16,415 nucleotides of DNA from JBJEFI01 sp051873875 (GTDB lineage: Bacteria > Bacillota > Bacilli > Bacillales > Bacillaceae_G): positions 1 to 16,415 of the forward strand of contig JBJEFI010000034.1 of NCBI GenBank assembly GCA_051873875.1, written 5' to 3'. Shown piece by piece: positions 1 through 6,720 of this stretch. The notes beneath the pieces were generated by a model. The model saw nothing but the letters and a program-made list of their open reading frames with translations. It was not told where the DNA came from and did not search any database. Position 1 is the first letter of the stretch. Each line of letters begins with the position of its first letter. The position numbers and the translations under genes are program-made.

Positions 1-128
1 CATCGGTCAATGCTTTTACCGGGGGTTTTGGAAATATCTTTTCTCTTTATACCCAAAAATTTTTCTGTTATTTTTTCTACTAAAAATAATACTAAAAATA
101 AAATAATAAGAATCGTCAACAGTCTCAC
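1..128 (-). CDS. N-terminus of a small membrane protein, cut by the window edge
   Basis: A reading frame enters from the window edge on the minus strand, starting at a GTG (126-128) that sits 6 nt after a good ribosome binding site, GGAGAGGG (134-141). The 42 visible residues begin MRLLTILIILFLVLFLVEK: one hydrophobic transmembrane helix (about residues 3-17) followed by a basic, lysine-rich stretch, so the rest probably lies in the cytoplasm. The family is not recognisable from this much sequence. The start choice is supported by the RBS spacing and the immediate hydrophobic helix. A membrane anchor is the only thing that can be claimed. Confidence 0.55.
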   Translation of the reverse strand, partial: MRLLTILIILFLVLFLVEKITEKFLGIKRKDISKTPGKSIDR

Positions 129-318
129 AATGAACCCTCTCCATTCATCTTTATTGGTCAAACTTACAATGCAATAAGCGTATAATTCGGTATTTATAAT
201 AGCAAATCCTTCTTGTACTAACCTGACCGTTTCTACCATAAGGAATTCAACAGAAAAGGACATTAATTCTTCTTGTATTCATGCCTATGTATGATTAATA
301 AAAAAAACAGCGATGTAT

Positions 319-1092
319 CTAAAGAACACTATATTTTCTTAATGCGTATTCAATTCCATCTTCACTTGATGGTCTAGTAACAAAATCCGCAGCATTTTTC
401 AATTTTTGGGTTCCGTTCCCCATTGCTATGCCTAACCCTACTAATTCCAACATATCAATATCATTTTCGCCATCGCCAAATGCGATAGCTTCCGATTTAT
501 CAATCCCGAAGAAATCTAAAGTTTTCATTATAGCCAAAGACTTCGAAACATCCTCTTGCAAAACATTTAACACATAAGGATGCCATCTTTTAAATGTTAG
601 ATGAGGAAACTTTCGTTTATACTTTTCGACTGCTTCATCATTGGCAAATAAACACAATAAAAATACATCTTCATTATGGATTAACGCATTAGTTTTAGGA
701 TATTCACTTAGAGACAAAGTTTCCTTCAGGGCAGTTAAGATTTCCTTTTCTTTTACGCCGTTCATACTGAATGCTTCTGTATAGAATGACAAACCGTTAT
801 TCTCTAGTTTGGCAAATTCCATAACTTCTTGAATAATACTTTTATCCATTGTTACCTTATGTATAATTTCTTGAACGTGCTTCACGTATCCCCCATTTGC
901 TGTAATAAATGTTTGTATGCCCAATTCTTGTAGTTCCTCACACATTGATAATGGCCTTCCAGTTGCAGCTACAACCTTTATCCCTTTGTTAATCAACGTC
1001 TTTATAGCTTTAATTGTAGAACGAGGAATGCTCCCGTCTTTGTAATTTGTGATAGTCCCATCAACATCAAGGAAAACAATTTTATAACTCAT
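319..1092 (-). CDS. Cof-type HAD-IIB family phosphatase
   Basis: A cytosolic Mg-dependent phosphatase of the haloacid dehalogenase superfamily, Cof/YwpJ type; these act on small phosphorylated metabolites (sugar phosphates, FMN, PLP) and the exact substrate cannot be read from sequence. The 257 residues show motif I DVDGT with nucleophile D9 and acid D11, motif II TGRP, and motif IV GDGENDIDML at about 206-215 carrying the Mg-binding aspartates. Between motifs II and III lies the C2B-type cap. Length is normal for the family. The frame opens further upstream, but the ATG at 1090-1092 is chosen because GGGGGG lies 6 nt before it and MSYKIVFLDVDGT is the usual N-terminus. It is a monocistronic gene. 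All catalytic motifs are intact. Confidence 0.9.
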   Translation of the reverse strand: MSYKIVFLDVDGTITNYKDGSIPRSTIKAIKTLINKGIKVVAATGRPLSMCEELQELGIQTFITANGGYVKHVQEIIHKVTMDKSIIQEVMEFAKLENNGLSFYTEAFSMNGVKEKEILTALKETLSLSEYPKTNALIHNEDVFLLCLFANDEAVEKYKRKFPHLTFKRWHPYVLNVLQEDVSKSLAIMKTLDFFGIDKSEAIAFGDGENDIDMLELVGLGIAMGNGTQKLKNAADFVTRPSSEDGIEYALRKYSVL

Positions 1093-1123
1093 GAAGATCC
1101 CCCCTATATATAGTTTCAAAAAA

Positions 1124-1153
1124 TAAATACCTTTCTGACTATTCGGTAGTCAA
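1124..1153 (-). promoter_or_regulatory. Candidate sigma-A promoter of the HAD phosphatase, overlapped by an inverted repeat
   Basis: On the minus strand TTGACT (1148-1153) is followed after 18 nt by TATTTA (1124-1129), about 30 nt before the start codon. A 6-bp inverted repeat, TGACTA/TAGTCA (1136-1141 and 1147-1152, 5-nt spacer), overlaps the -35 and could be a repressor site. The -10 is poor, so this is only a candidate. Confidence 0.35.
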
Positions 1154-1270
1154 ATAGAAAATCCTTCTTCCGATAAACTGCTCCGATAGTAAAAAAGCGA
1201 CTACTCTTATTTCGAAATCGCTCTCTATAGTTTAAGTGCGGTTATTCACAATCTTTTTTTGCTAAAACAA

Positions 1271-1293
1271 GCCGTTTCCCATAAGGAAACGGC
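1271..1293. terminator. Stem-loop, possible weak terminator
   Basis: A perfect 9-bp inverted repeat, GCCGTTTCC/GGAAACGGC, with a 5-nt loop. There is no clean T-run on either side (TTGTTTTAGC follows on the minus strand). It lies in the 1093-1603 gene-free stretch, which otherwise holds only the promoter parts and hairpins listed here. Confidence 0.35.
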
Positions 1294-1330
1294 CTTGAAA
1301 ATGTTCTCTTAAAGCTCACGCTGATGTAAA

Positions 1331-1379
1331 AATCCCCCTGCGGCAAGACATGGTCATGCTATAGGGGGATTAATTTTTT
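1331..1379 (+). terminator. Rho-independent terminator, probably bidirectional
   Basis: AATCCCCCT (1331-1339) pairs with AGGGGGATT (1363-1371) and is followed by T6 at 1374-1379. The minus strand also ends in T5 after the stem, so it can work both ways. No gene on the plus strand upstream obviously needs it, so it may be left over from a lost gene. Confidence 0.65.
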
Positions 1380-1437
1380 CGGTGTTAACTTTTATTATTT
1401 TTTCTCTAAGTTGACTTTCGTATAGATTGTCTTTCTT

Positions 1438-1467
1438 TTGACATTCCTAATAATAGATTGATAATAT
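1438..1467 (+). promoter_or_regulatory. Strong sigma-A promoter upstream of the lipoprotein gene
   Basis: A perfect -35 TTGACA (1438-1443) and TAATAT (1462-1467) are separated by 18 nt. An AAAAAGGAGGAG ribosome-binding-like sequence follows at 1472-1483, but no ATG, GTG or TTG lies at a useful distance after it, so the first translated gene is the lipoprotein at 1604, giving an unusually long leader of about 130 nt. Confidence 0.5.
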
Positions 1468-1603
1468 AGGTAAAAAGGAGGAGAAGTATATCTACTACCT
1501 GGTATTGGAGACATGAAATCGAACGCACTTAATATACTGAATATTCTGATTAATAATTAAAAGGAATAATCCTCACTTTCAAGCAAAAGAAAAGAGGTTT
1601 TCT

Positions 1604-2128
1604 ATGAAAAAAAGTCTATTTTTTACCAGTATGTTAAGTCTAAGTTTGTTAGTTGGTTGCAGTGATGGCACTACAACCACAAATAAACAAAACAACACAA
1701 CAGTTGAATCTAAATCAGTGACCTTTAAAAAAATCGTTAGTGAAAAATCTGGATTAACACTTTCCATACCTTCTCACTGGGAAGACGTACCTATAACCAG
1801 TGGAAGCTTATCTCACCTATTCAAAATAAGCGATAAAACTCAAGGCACAATCCAAATGACTATATTTGCATCACACGAATTTACCGAAGAAGCCGTAATA
1901 CAGTCCATCAGAAATGGCGGATATTCTGGTGATATCAAATTTCTAAAAAAACCTGTTATTGAAGAAAAAGATAGTACTGAATATAAAGATTTTATAATCG
2001 AAAAAGAGAACGAATTCGCCTATCAAGGTTGGTTTACTAAATATGGCGTCACTTCAGTGCTAACCATACGCGGAGAAAAACATGAAGTGGAACAAGGTCC
2101 CAAAATATTAAGAAGTATAGAAACCTAA
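1604..2128 (+). CDS. Secreted lipoprotein of unknown function
   Basis: A 174-residue lipoprotein. Residues 1-18 form a classic type II signal peptide (KK, hydrophobic core) ending in the lipobox LVGC, with C19 as the lipidated cysteine, so the mature protein is anchored on the outer face of the membrane. A Ser/Thr/Asn-rich linker (20-40) precedes a globular domain beginning SGLTLSIPSHWEDV, which resembles the opening of PsbP/DcrB-like small alpha-beta domains; that likeness is by eye and unproved. AGAGG lies 8 nt before the ATG. It stands alone with its own promoter and a terminator just after the stop. No substrate or partner can be assigned. Confidence 0.82.
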   Translation: MKKSLFFTSMLSLSLLVGCSDGTTTTNKQNNTTVESKSVTFKKIVSEKSGLTLSIPSHWEDVPITSGSLSHLFKISDKTQGTIQMTIFASHEFTEEAVIQSIRNGGYSGDIKFLKKPVIEEKDSTEYKDFIIEKENEFAYQGWFTKYGVTSVLTIRGEKHEVEQGPKILRSIET

Positions 2129-2153
2129 CCTAATAGTTTCTAATTTTTAGCTA

Positions 2154-2195
2154 AAACATGCCCACCATTTATCGGTGAGCATGTTTCTACATTTT
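2154..2195 (+). terminator. Rho-independent terminator of the lipoprotein gene
   Basis: AAACATGC (2154-2161) pairs with GCATGTTT (2179-2186); inside it CACC/GGTG continues the stem after a small bulge. It is followed by CTACATTTTT. It lies 25 nt after the lipoprotein stop. Confidence 0.7.
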
Positions 2196-2259
2196 TCAGA
2201 CAAGAACATCAACAAAAAAGACTGCTTAAACTACATTTATATTTATTCTGTAATTATAT

Positions 2260-2919
2260 TTAATAATTATTTCTAATCGAACCTATTACCTTACCATCTG
2301 TGGTCTTTACTTTAAGAGGTTCAACTATCTCATCAAGTCCGATCGTAATGTAAGGTACTTTATTAATATCCGTACCATCAACTACTTTCACCACGATTTC
2401 AGTATTTCCTACAGTCTTAACTTTTTCAATTTCAATTCCTTTTCCTACATACTCTTCACCTAATTGTATATGAACTTGTTTTGCACCTTCAGATATAGTA
2501 GATACATTATAATAGCTATCAGAGGGGGCAGTATTTTCCATAACTACACCTTTATCAATAACCCAAAAATCCTCATTTGTGTAAATGAGCAATCCTATAG
2601 ATGCAAAAAAAATAATCGGTAAGATAACTAAAATAGATTTATCTACTTTAGTCAGTCTTCTATCATTTATTTTTTTTGCGAAGAATGGAAGTAACATAAC
2701 ACCCACAATTGCTATACTTAAAAAACATGCACCTAAAACGCCGTAGGCCATACCTTCGAATCCTCTAACTTTAAATAAGCCATAGGCTGTAATTAGTAAA
2801 GCAGCTAAGAAAGTTACTAAAGGAGCTAAATATAATTTACCATTCTTTTTAGATACAATAAGAGTAAAGAAGAAAATAATGATGCCCAAAAATAAACCAA
2901 AGAAAATAATAGGAAACAA
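2260..2919 (-). CDS. Four-helix membrane protein with external C-terminal domain, third gene of the sigma operon
   Basis: The 219-residue product has four predicted transmembrane helices (about 3-23, 30-48, 57-80 and 97-113), then a soluble domain (115-219) rich in short beta-strand-like segments, likely outside the cell. The start is a TTG at 2917-2919, supported by GGAGGTG 6 nt upstream; it follows the anti-sigma stop by 21 nt, so the two are co-transcribed. Its place behind an ECF sigma and its anti-sigma suggests it helps sense or answer the envelope signal, but the family is not recognised. The C-terminal domain could bind a signal or the cell wall; that is inference from topology only. 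Confidence 0.72.
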   Translation of the reverse strand: MFPIIFFGLFLGIIIFFFTLIVSKKNGKLYLAPLVTFLAALLITAYGLFKVRGFEGMAYGVLGACFLSIAIVGVMLLPFFAKKINDRRLTKVDKSILVILPIIFFASIGLLIYTNEDFWVIDKGVVMENTAPSDSYYNVSTISEGAKQVHIQLGEEYVGKGIEIEKVKTVGNTEIVVKVVDGTDINKVPYITIGLDEIVEPLKVKTTDGKVIGSIRNNY

Positions 2920-2940
2920 TTGCTACACCTCCAAAATTAG

Positions 2941-3432
2941 TTAGACAAAAAATGTGATGATACTGTCAATAAACAAAATAATAATTAAATCAAAAATGAT
3001 AGAGAGCCATATCCACTTTTTGTTGAAAAATACTAGAGTAAAAATGGTTAGGAATATGGAAGCTGGAAAATAGAAGAAAAATGTAACATTCTGAATGTAA
3101 TTAATTGCTGACTGTGCTGAGGTTTCCCAATCATAAAATTGGATTCCTGAATAAATGATAGATAATAATATGACGGCTCGAATGACAATTAATAGTAGTT
3201 TGAGACTTCGATTAAATTGAACTAATTTTTTCAATGGTTTAATCTCTATTTCATTCACAATAGTTGCTTGTGGGTAGTTTTCTTCCATTTCCTTGACGTT
3301 TAAATATAAATGCTGGCACTCTGTACAATGACGAATATGTTCCAAAACAACCTTCCTTGCATCTTCATCTATATCATTGATCACAAGAACCAACTCTCGT
3401 GAGAGTAGATGAATCTTTTCTGTAGCATCCAT
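2941..3432 (-). CDS. Anti-sigma factor with zf-HC2 (ZAS) domain and membrane helices
   Basis: The 163-residue protein opens with a zinc anti-sigma domain: H32-x3-C36-x2-C39 in a helical 1-50 region is the ZAS signature that in this family wraps the sigma factor and keeps it from RNA polymerase. Residues 78-98, 113-135 and 137-160 are hydrophobic, anchoring it in the membrane, so release of sigma probably depends on an envelope signal. Its ATG lies only 6 nt after the sigma stop and its ribosome binding site, GAGAGGTGA, includes that stop codon, so the two genes are translationally linked. Function by family is clear; the signal it senses is unknown. Confidence 0.85.
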   Translation of the reverse strand: MDATEKIHLLSRELVLVINDIDEDARKVVLEHIRHCTECQHLYLNVKEMEENYPQATIVNEIEIKPLKKLVQFNRSLKLLLIVIRAVILLSIIYSGIQFYDWETSAQSAINYIQNVTFFFYFPASIFLTIFTLVFFNKKWIWLSIIFDLIIILFIDSIITFFV

Positions 3433-3438
3433 TAATTC

Positions 3439-3930
3439 TCACCTCTCTTTAGCCATTTGTTTTCTTAATCTAAATATCTTGGACTTTAATGTTGGAACAG
3501 GGATATCAAATAAATCACTAATCTCTTGATAATCGTAACCGTAATATACTTTTGCAAGAAGAATCGTTCTGTCTAAAATAGGCATTTTCCCTAGGACTGC
3601 TTCAAGCTGGCTGTTTATTAAGGTTTCTACTTCTGGTGACTGATTATTAATCAATAATACTTCAATACTATTTTCATTCTTTAGGAGCTCCGGTTTTTTC
3701 TTTTTGTAATAATCCAAAAGAGTATTTCTTGCTGCTTTCACTAGCCAACTTTTCATGTAAGTCACTTCAAGAATCATAGATGGATTCTTCAGAATCTTTG
3801 CGAATAATTCTTGAATAATGTCGTCTGCAACCTCATCATTTTTGGTTAAACCTATTAATATATTTTTCAAATACACATAATGCTCTTTATATATTTCTTC
3901 AATTACTTCAAACAGATTGATTTTGGCCAT
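3439..3930 (-). CDS. ECF-type RNA polymerase sigma factor
   Basis: A 163-residue sigma-70 family protein with only the two ECF domains: region 2 (about 8-78, including ADDIIQELFAKI and SWLVKAARNTLLDYY) for core binding and -10 recognition, and region 4 (about 100-157, helix-turn-helix around YQEISDLFDIPVPTLKSKI) for the -35. Length is typical. The frame is open 20 codons further upstream, but the ATG at 3928-3930 is preferred: GGGGAG lies 6 nt before it and the sequence MAKINLFEVIEEIYKEHY starts as ECF factors do. It heads a three-gene operon with its anti-sigma and a membrane protein. An ECF-type promoter just upstream indicates autoregulation. Confidence 0.9.
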   Translation of the reverse strand: MAKINLFEVIEEIYKEHYVYLKNILIGLTKNDEVADDIIQELFAKILKNPSMILEVTYMKSWLVKAARNTLLDYYKKKKPELLKNENSIEVLLINNQSPEVETLINSQLEAVLGKMPILDRTILLAKVYYGYDYQEISDLFDIPVPTLKSKIFRLRKQMAKER

Positions 3931-3963
3931 TTTTATCTCCCCACAATACCTCAGCATAATAGA

Positions 3964-3988
3964 GACGACTCGAACATGAAAAAGTTGC
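3964..3988 (-). promoter_or_regulatory. ECF-type promoter (GCAAC-N16-CGTC) of the sigma operon
   Basis: On the minus strand GCAAC (3984-3988) and CGTC (3964-3967) are exactly 16 nt apart, with a T-run directly after the -35 box, as in Bacillus ECF promoters of the SigM/SigV-like class. The sigma start codon is 34 nt beyond the -10. The natural reading is that the sigma factor drives its own operon. Confidence 0.72.
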
Positions 3989-4107
3989 ATCTTTATAGAA
4001 ATTACAAAAAATAAAAGAAATATCTAATCCTTATAATTTTTCTTCCTGATTGTTTATTTATATGGCTCTGTTAATGTTTAATGTTGATAATTGAACAAAT
4101 AGAAAGA

Positions 4108-4134
4108 GGGAAACCCAAAATACAAGGGTTTCCC
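4108..4134 (-). terminator. Terminator of the small membrane protein gene
   Basis: A perfect 9-bp inverted repeat GGGAAACCC/GGGTTTCCC with a 9-nt loop, lying 33 nt after the stop of the gene at 4167-4448 and followed on the minus strand by the T-rich TCTTTCTATTTG. Confidence 0.6.
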
Positions 4135-4166
4135 ATTTTACTCTTCCGACACTGACACTTTCGCTG

Positions 4167-4448
4167 TTAATAGATATTTTTTAGCCAAGTAATAATTCGA
4201 AGCACCTGAAATGATTCAAACCAAGTAATTAAAAACATCACAACGAAGAAAGAAATAAGTGATATGAATTTTAAGGTTCCTTCTTCCCGTTTAGTAATTG
4301 CTATAAAACTTAGTACAATTCCAACTAAAAAAGAAATAAAACCAAAAAGGACAATCGGTTCAGAGTAACCATCTATTATCCAATTCATTCCGAAGAATAA
4401 TAGTCCTATCATTATCATAGCCATCGACAATTTGCTGAATTTTTTCAC
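4167..4448 (-). CDS. Small three-helix membrane protein
   Basis: A 93-residue very hydrophobic protein with three predicted membrane helices (about 7-26, 32-52, 60-79), a short basic loop (KREEG, 54-58) and a cytoplasmic or external tail rich in aromatics. I do not recognise the family. The frame could begin six codons earlier, but the GTG at 4446-4448 is preferred because GGGGGTG lies 5 nt before it and the protein then starts with the normal KK-then-helix pattern. It stands alone, downstream of an IS1595 element that seems to supply part of its promoter, and ends at its own terminator. Confidence 0.6.
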   Translation of the reverse strand: MKKFSKLSMAMIMIGLLFFGMNWIIDGYSEPIVLFGFISFLVGIVLSFIAITKREEGTLKFISLISFFVVMFLITWFESFQVLRIITWLKNIY

Positions 4449-4467
4449 AATTTCACCCCCAAACATA

Positions 4468-4496
4468 ATTGTACCATTTTATGGAGTGGGTGATAA
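4468..4496 (-). promoter_or_regulatory. Candidate hybrid promoter with IS-derived -35 box
   Basis: TTATCA (4491-4496, minus strand) and TACAAT (4468-4473) are separated by exactly 17 nt and lie 20 nt before the GTG of the small membrane protein. If the IS1595 element ends near 4485, as its candidate inverted repeat suggests, the -35 is inside the insertion and the -10 is host DNA, the usual form of an IS-activated neighbour. Confidence 0.5.
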
Positions 4497-5599
4497 TTAT
4501 TTTTGTTGCATAAGAATAAACAATTACACGATGAATTTAGATAAACGTAAGCTCTCATAAGTATCTGACATTTCAAATACGAACGATGATAATAGGAAAT
4601 CCTTGATATTATGTTTAGTGCTTTCATTACTACGACTATCGATAAACAAAAACCAAGCAAGATAGTTATTCAGGTATTTAGTTGCCACGCCTTTAAATCG
4701 GTCAATCCATTGTTTTAAGCGAGAATGCAAACCATTCACATTCTGTATATGATACAAGCCTTTTATAACGTGTTTTCCACCGTTTGATTTAATACGATAA
4801 TGTTCTATCCCTTTTTCTCTTGAATAGGTTTTATAGGCTCTCCAAGCATCTGTAACAAGCACATTATTTGTCATGAGTTTCGAACCAATCATATTATCAA
4901 TCTTTGCTTTTACGACACGCCCCCTACAAGCAATCTTTAAAACCGTTGCTTTTGTTCGGTCTCTGGCAACAAGAACACAGACCTGTTCGTTGCTAATACC
5001 TCTGTGTTTAGACTTTCCTCCACGCTTTCGGGGTTTACGGTCTGAAATGTCACGCTTGCCTTTTTCAGAGTATAGAAAATAGGTCTCGTCAACTTCAACG
5101 ATACCTTCAAATTGTTCAAAATCCATTTGTTTAAGGGCAGTTAACAGCTTATGCCTCCAGTAAAAAAGAGTAACCCAAGTAACGCCTACAATTTCAGCAG
5201 ATTTTCGCAGAGAATAACCTTTGAACATACAGTCAACAAATGTAATCCATTCGTCTCCTTTTCGTGTCCGATACAAAACCGAATTTGTTGTATCAGTAAA
5301 GGTCTTCTTACAGCATTTACAGCGATAACGTTGGTGACCATTATATTTTCCAAATCGAGCGACGTGTTCTGAGGAGCAATGAGGGCATTCAAACCCTTCT
5401 TTAAAGCGAGCCTCTCTCATTTCATTAATTAAGCGACCAGTAGCCGAGGATGTGGGTTCAACATAACGTTTCAACAATTGATATGCTCCTTCTTTTTGTG
5501 TTGGGTTTAAACTGCTCAAATGTTTTAGTAAGTTGTTGAAAGCCTTGTTCAAATCCCTTTTCCTCCTCGTAGTACATTGATATTACGATTATAGCCACT
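4485..5599 (-). mobile_element. IS1595-family insertion sequence
   Basis: A single transposase gene of ISXO2 type with short flanks. The outer ends show an imperfect inverted repeat: AGTGGGTGATAAT at 4485-4497 against AGTGGCTATAAT read inward from 5599 (one gap, one mismatch). No 8-bp target duplication was found next to these ends, so either the ends are slightly misplaced or the element took part in a deletion after insertion. The truncated reading frame beside it on the right favours the latter. Confidence 0.6.
4524..5552 (-). CDS. IS1595-family transposase (ISXO2-like DDE domain)
   Basis: A 342-residue transposase. Residues 56-81 form the zinc ribbon of the family (C56-x2-C59, C78-x2-C81), a helix-turn-helix-like stretch follows near 100-135 (YSLRKSAEIVGVTWVTLFYWR), and the ISXO2-type RNase-H fold carries D155 (VEVDET), D235 (VTDAW) and the NVNGLHSRLKQW motif (271-282) that holds the third catalytic position. 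All key residues are present and the length is normal, so it may be active. The start is TTG at 5550-5552, preceded by GAGGAGG. It catalyses cut/strand transfer of its own element; neighbours are bystanders, two of which it has altered. Confidence 0.92.
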   Translation of the reverse strand: MNKAFNNLLKHLSSLNPTQKEGAYQLLKRYVEPTSSATGRLINEMREARFKEGFECPHCSSEHVARFGKYNGHQRYRCKCCKKTFTDTTNSVLYRTRKGDEWITFVDCMFKGYSLRKSAEIVGVTWVTLFYWRHKLLTALKQMDFEQFEGIVEVDETYFLYSEKGKRDISDRKPRKRGGKSKHRGISNEQVCVLVARDRTKATVLKIACRGRVVKAKIDNMIGSKLMTNNVLVTDAWRAYKTYSREKGIEHYRIKSNGGKHVIKGLYHIQNVNGLHSRLKQWIDRFKGVATKYLNNYLAWFLFIDSRSNESTKHNIKDFLLSSFVFEMSDTYESLRLSKFIV

Positions 5600-5610
5600 T
5601 CAAATATCTT

Positions 5611-5727
5611 TTAGTAATATTCTAATATCACTTTATTATCCTTTAGAATATATAAAGCTGAAGCACTACTCTTATTTTTTCTTTTTATGTCATCTACCCC
5701 AGAAATCAATTTTTCAAATTTCTCCAA
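5611..5727 (-). pseudogene. N-terminal stub of a serine-hydrolase (beta-lactamase-like) gene
   Basis: A 38-codon frame with a proper ribosome binding site, AAAAGGAG (5737-5744), 9 nt before a TTG start at 5725-5727. The peptide (MEKFEKLISGVDDIKRKNK, then SSASALYILKDNKVILEYY) resembles the N-terminal strand-turn-strand segment of Bacillus serine hydrolases of the beta-lactamase/class C fold, which normally run about 300 or more residues. The frame stops at 5613, 12-14 nt before the inferred IS1595 end, and nothing further of the gene appears on the other side of the element. It is a stub left by insertion plus deletion. The family match is from memory and moderately sure. Confidence 0.5.
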
Positions 5728-5820
5728 AGTATTCTACTCCTTTTCCCTCAGTCCGCAGTAGCTTTATTTATTCGTTAAAAGTTGTTATATTCCTTCTTTC
5801 AGTCATGGGTTGTTGACCTA

Positions 5821-6309
5821 TCAATCCCATATATCAGGACGTTCAACTTCCATTTTTCGCATATAGTCTAATAATTGTCCTGTGTGTACAGCTTCGTGAT
5901 AGGCAATTCTCAATAAAAAATCATCCAGTGTTCGAATGTAGCCTGTAAAACCTTTATCACTTAAATCCGAACGGTCAATCTTAATCTTTACTAAATCATC
6001 TCTTGTCAGTGATTTAATAAAGTTTATAAAAATTTCTCGATATGTTAGTGCAAATTCAAGTTCTTTTTCAACGGTTGTAAATTCTCTTGTAGAAAAAGGG
6101 GTGTGAAGGTTTTGCACACTCCCACAATTTTGAATGATTTGATGATAGTTATATTCAGATGCCAGTACATGCCGAATCATTTCAGCACAAGTAAATGCTT
6201 CATCATCGGGTTTCCAATGTAAAAAGTCGTTAGGAATTGCCTTCCATACTTTGATACTTCTACGTCTAACTTCCTGAAAATTCAAAACAATCAATTCGAT
6301 CTCATTCAC
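5821..6309 (-). CDS. DinB-superfamily protein (putative metal-dependent, YfiT/DinB-like fold)
   Basis: A 162-residue four-helix-bundle protein of the DinB/YfiT type. The metal triad of the family is visible: H47 in the EMIRHVLASEYNY helix and H138 with H142 in HEAVHTGQLLDYMR near the C-terminus. Members are cytosolic; some transfer thiols such as bacillithiol, many have no known substrate, so no reaction is assigned. The start is a GTG at 6307-6309, with AAGGGGG 7 nt upstream. A palindromic IS605-type end begins 65 nt downstream of the ribosome binding site side (6335-6381), close enough to affect its promoter. Length and triad are normal. Confidence 0.85.
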   Translation of the reverse strand: MNEIELIVLNFQEVRRRSIKVWKAIPNDFLHWKPDDEAFTCAEMIRHVLASEYNYHQIIQNCGSVQNLHTPFSTREFTTVEKELEFALTYREIFINFIKSLTRDDLVKIKIDRSDLSDKGFTGYIRTLDDFLLRIAYHEAVHTGQLLDYMRKMEVERPDIWD

Positions 6310-6334
6310 TTTATTTCCCCCTTTGTACTTATAG

Positions 6335-6381
6335 TTGAACTACCTGCCACTTCAAGCATAGCTACGTGGCGGGTAGTTCAA
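6335..6381. repeat. Solo palindromic unit related to the IS605-type right end
   Basis: TTGAACTACC (6335-6344) and GGTAGTTCAA (6372-6381) are perfect inverted repeats; with one mismatch the stem continues through GCCAC/GTGGC to 15 bp, enclosing an AGC/GCT tip. The right arm and loop nearly match the right end of the TnpB element at 14948-14982: CACTTCAAGC is identical and GTGGCGGGTAGTTCAA is identical. It lies exactly where the homology of the decayed replication-relaxation copy stops. Confidence 0.65.
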
Positions 6382-6646
6382 TCGTAGTATCATCTTTGAA
6401 AATCTCATATAACCACTTATAATCCCTCACACTTCCTTCACATATCATATATAAATCACTATAGATATCTTGTGTATTATAATAACGAACAGTGGGAACT
6501 TCTTTTTCTAGCTTAGTAATCAATGTTATTGGTTCTCCCTGCTTAACAAGTTCCTTCGCATAACTTCCAAGCAAACCTTGCTTGTACCTTAGTTAATTTC
6601 TATTTCATGTTAGGAATTCTACGTATAAGTTTATTTTTGTTAGGAT
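6382..6646 (-). pseudogene. Decayed partial copy of the replication-relaxation family gene
   Basis: Translated on the minus strand this stretch matches the C-terminal third of the intact protein at 7767-9041 (shared runs such as SYAKELVKQG, ITLITKLEKEVPTVRYYNTQ and CEGSVRDYKWLYE). Nucleotide similarity continues past the open part to about 6646 (ACCTTAGTTAA, AGAATTCTACGT), but roughly 120 bp present in the intact gene are missing near 6572-6580, so the copy is internally deleted. Its far end is cut at 6381 by the palindromic element. It has no start, no ribosome binding site and cannot make a working protein. Confidence 0.85.
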
Positions 6647-6652
6647 TATAAG

Positions 6653-6674
6653 AAAAAAGCCACCGAATGGCAGC
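6653..6674 (-). terminator. Terminator of the metallophosphoesterase gene
   Basis: On the minus strand GCTGCC pairs with GGTGGC (two G-T pairs) around a 4-nt loop and is followed by T6 (6653-6658). It lies about 46 nt after the stop codon of the gene at 6721-7566. Confidence 0.6.
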
Positions 6675-6720
6675 CCAATTAATAAGAAAAACCTCTGTAA
6701 GTTGCATAAAATTCATCTTT

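Noticed and set aside
4873..5372. Open frames of 60-75 codons on the plus strand and in other minus frames inside the transposase gene
   Set aside because: They lie wholly within the IS1595 transposase, lack ribosome binding sites and have low-complexity or unlikely composition; shadows of the real gene.
4477..5607. 8-bp target duplication of the IS1595 element
   Set aside because: TTTTATGG on the left and TCAAATAT on the right do not match, and shifting the ends by a few bases did not produce a match.
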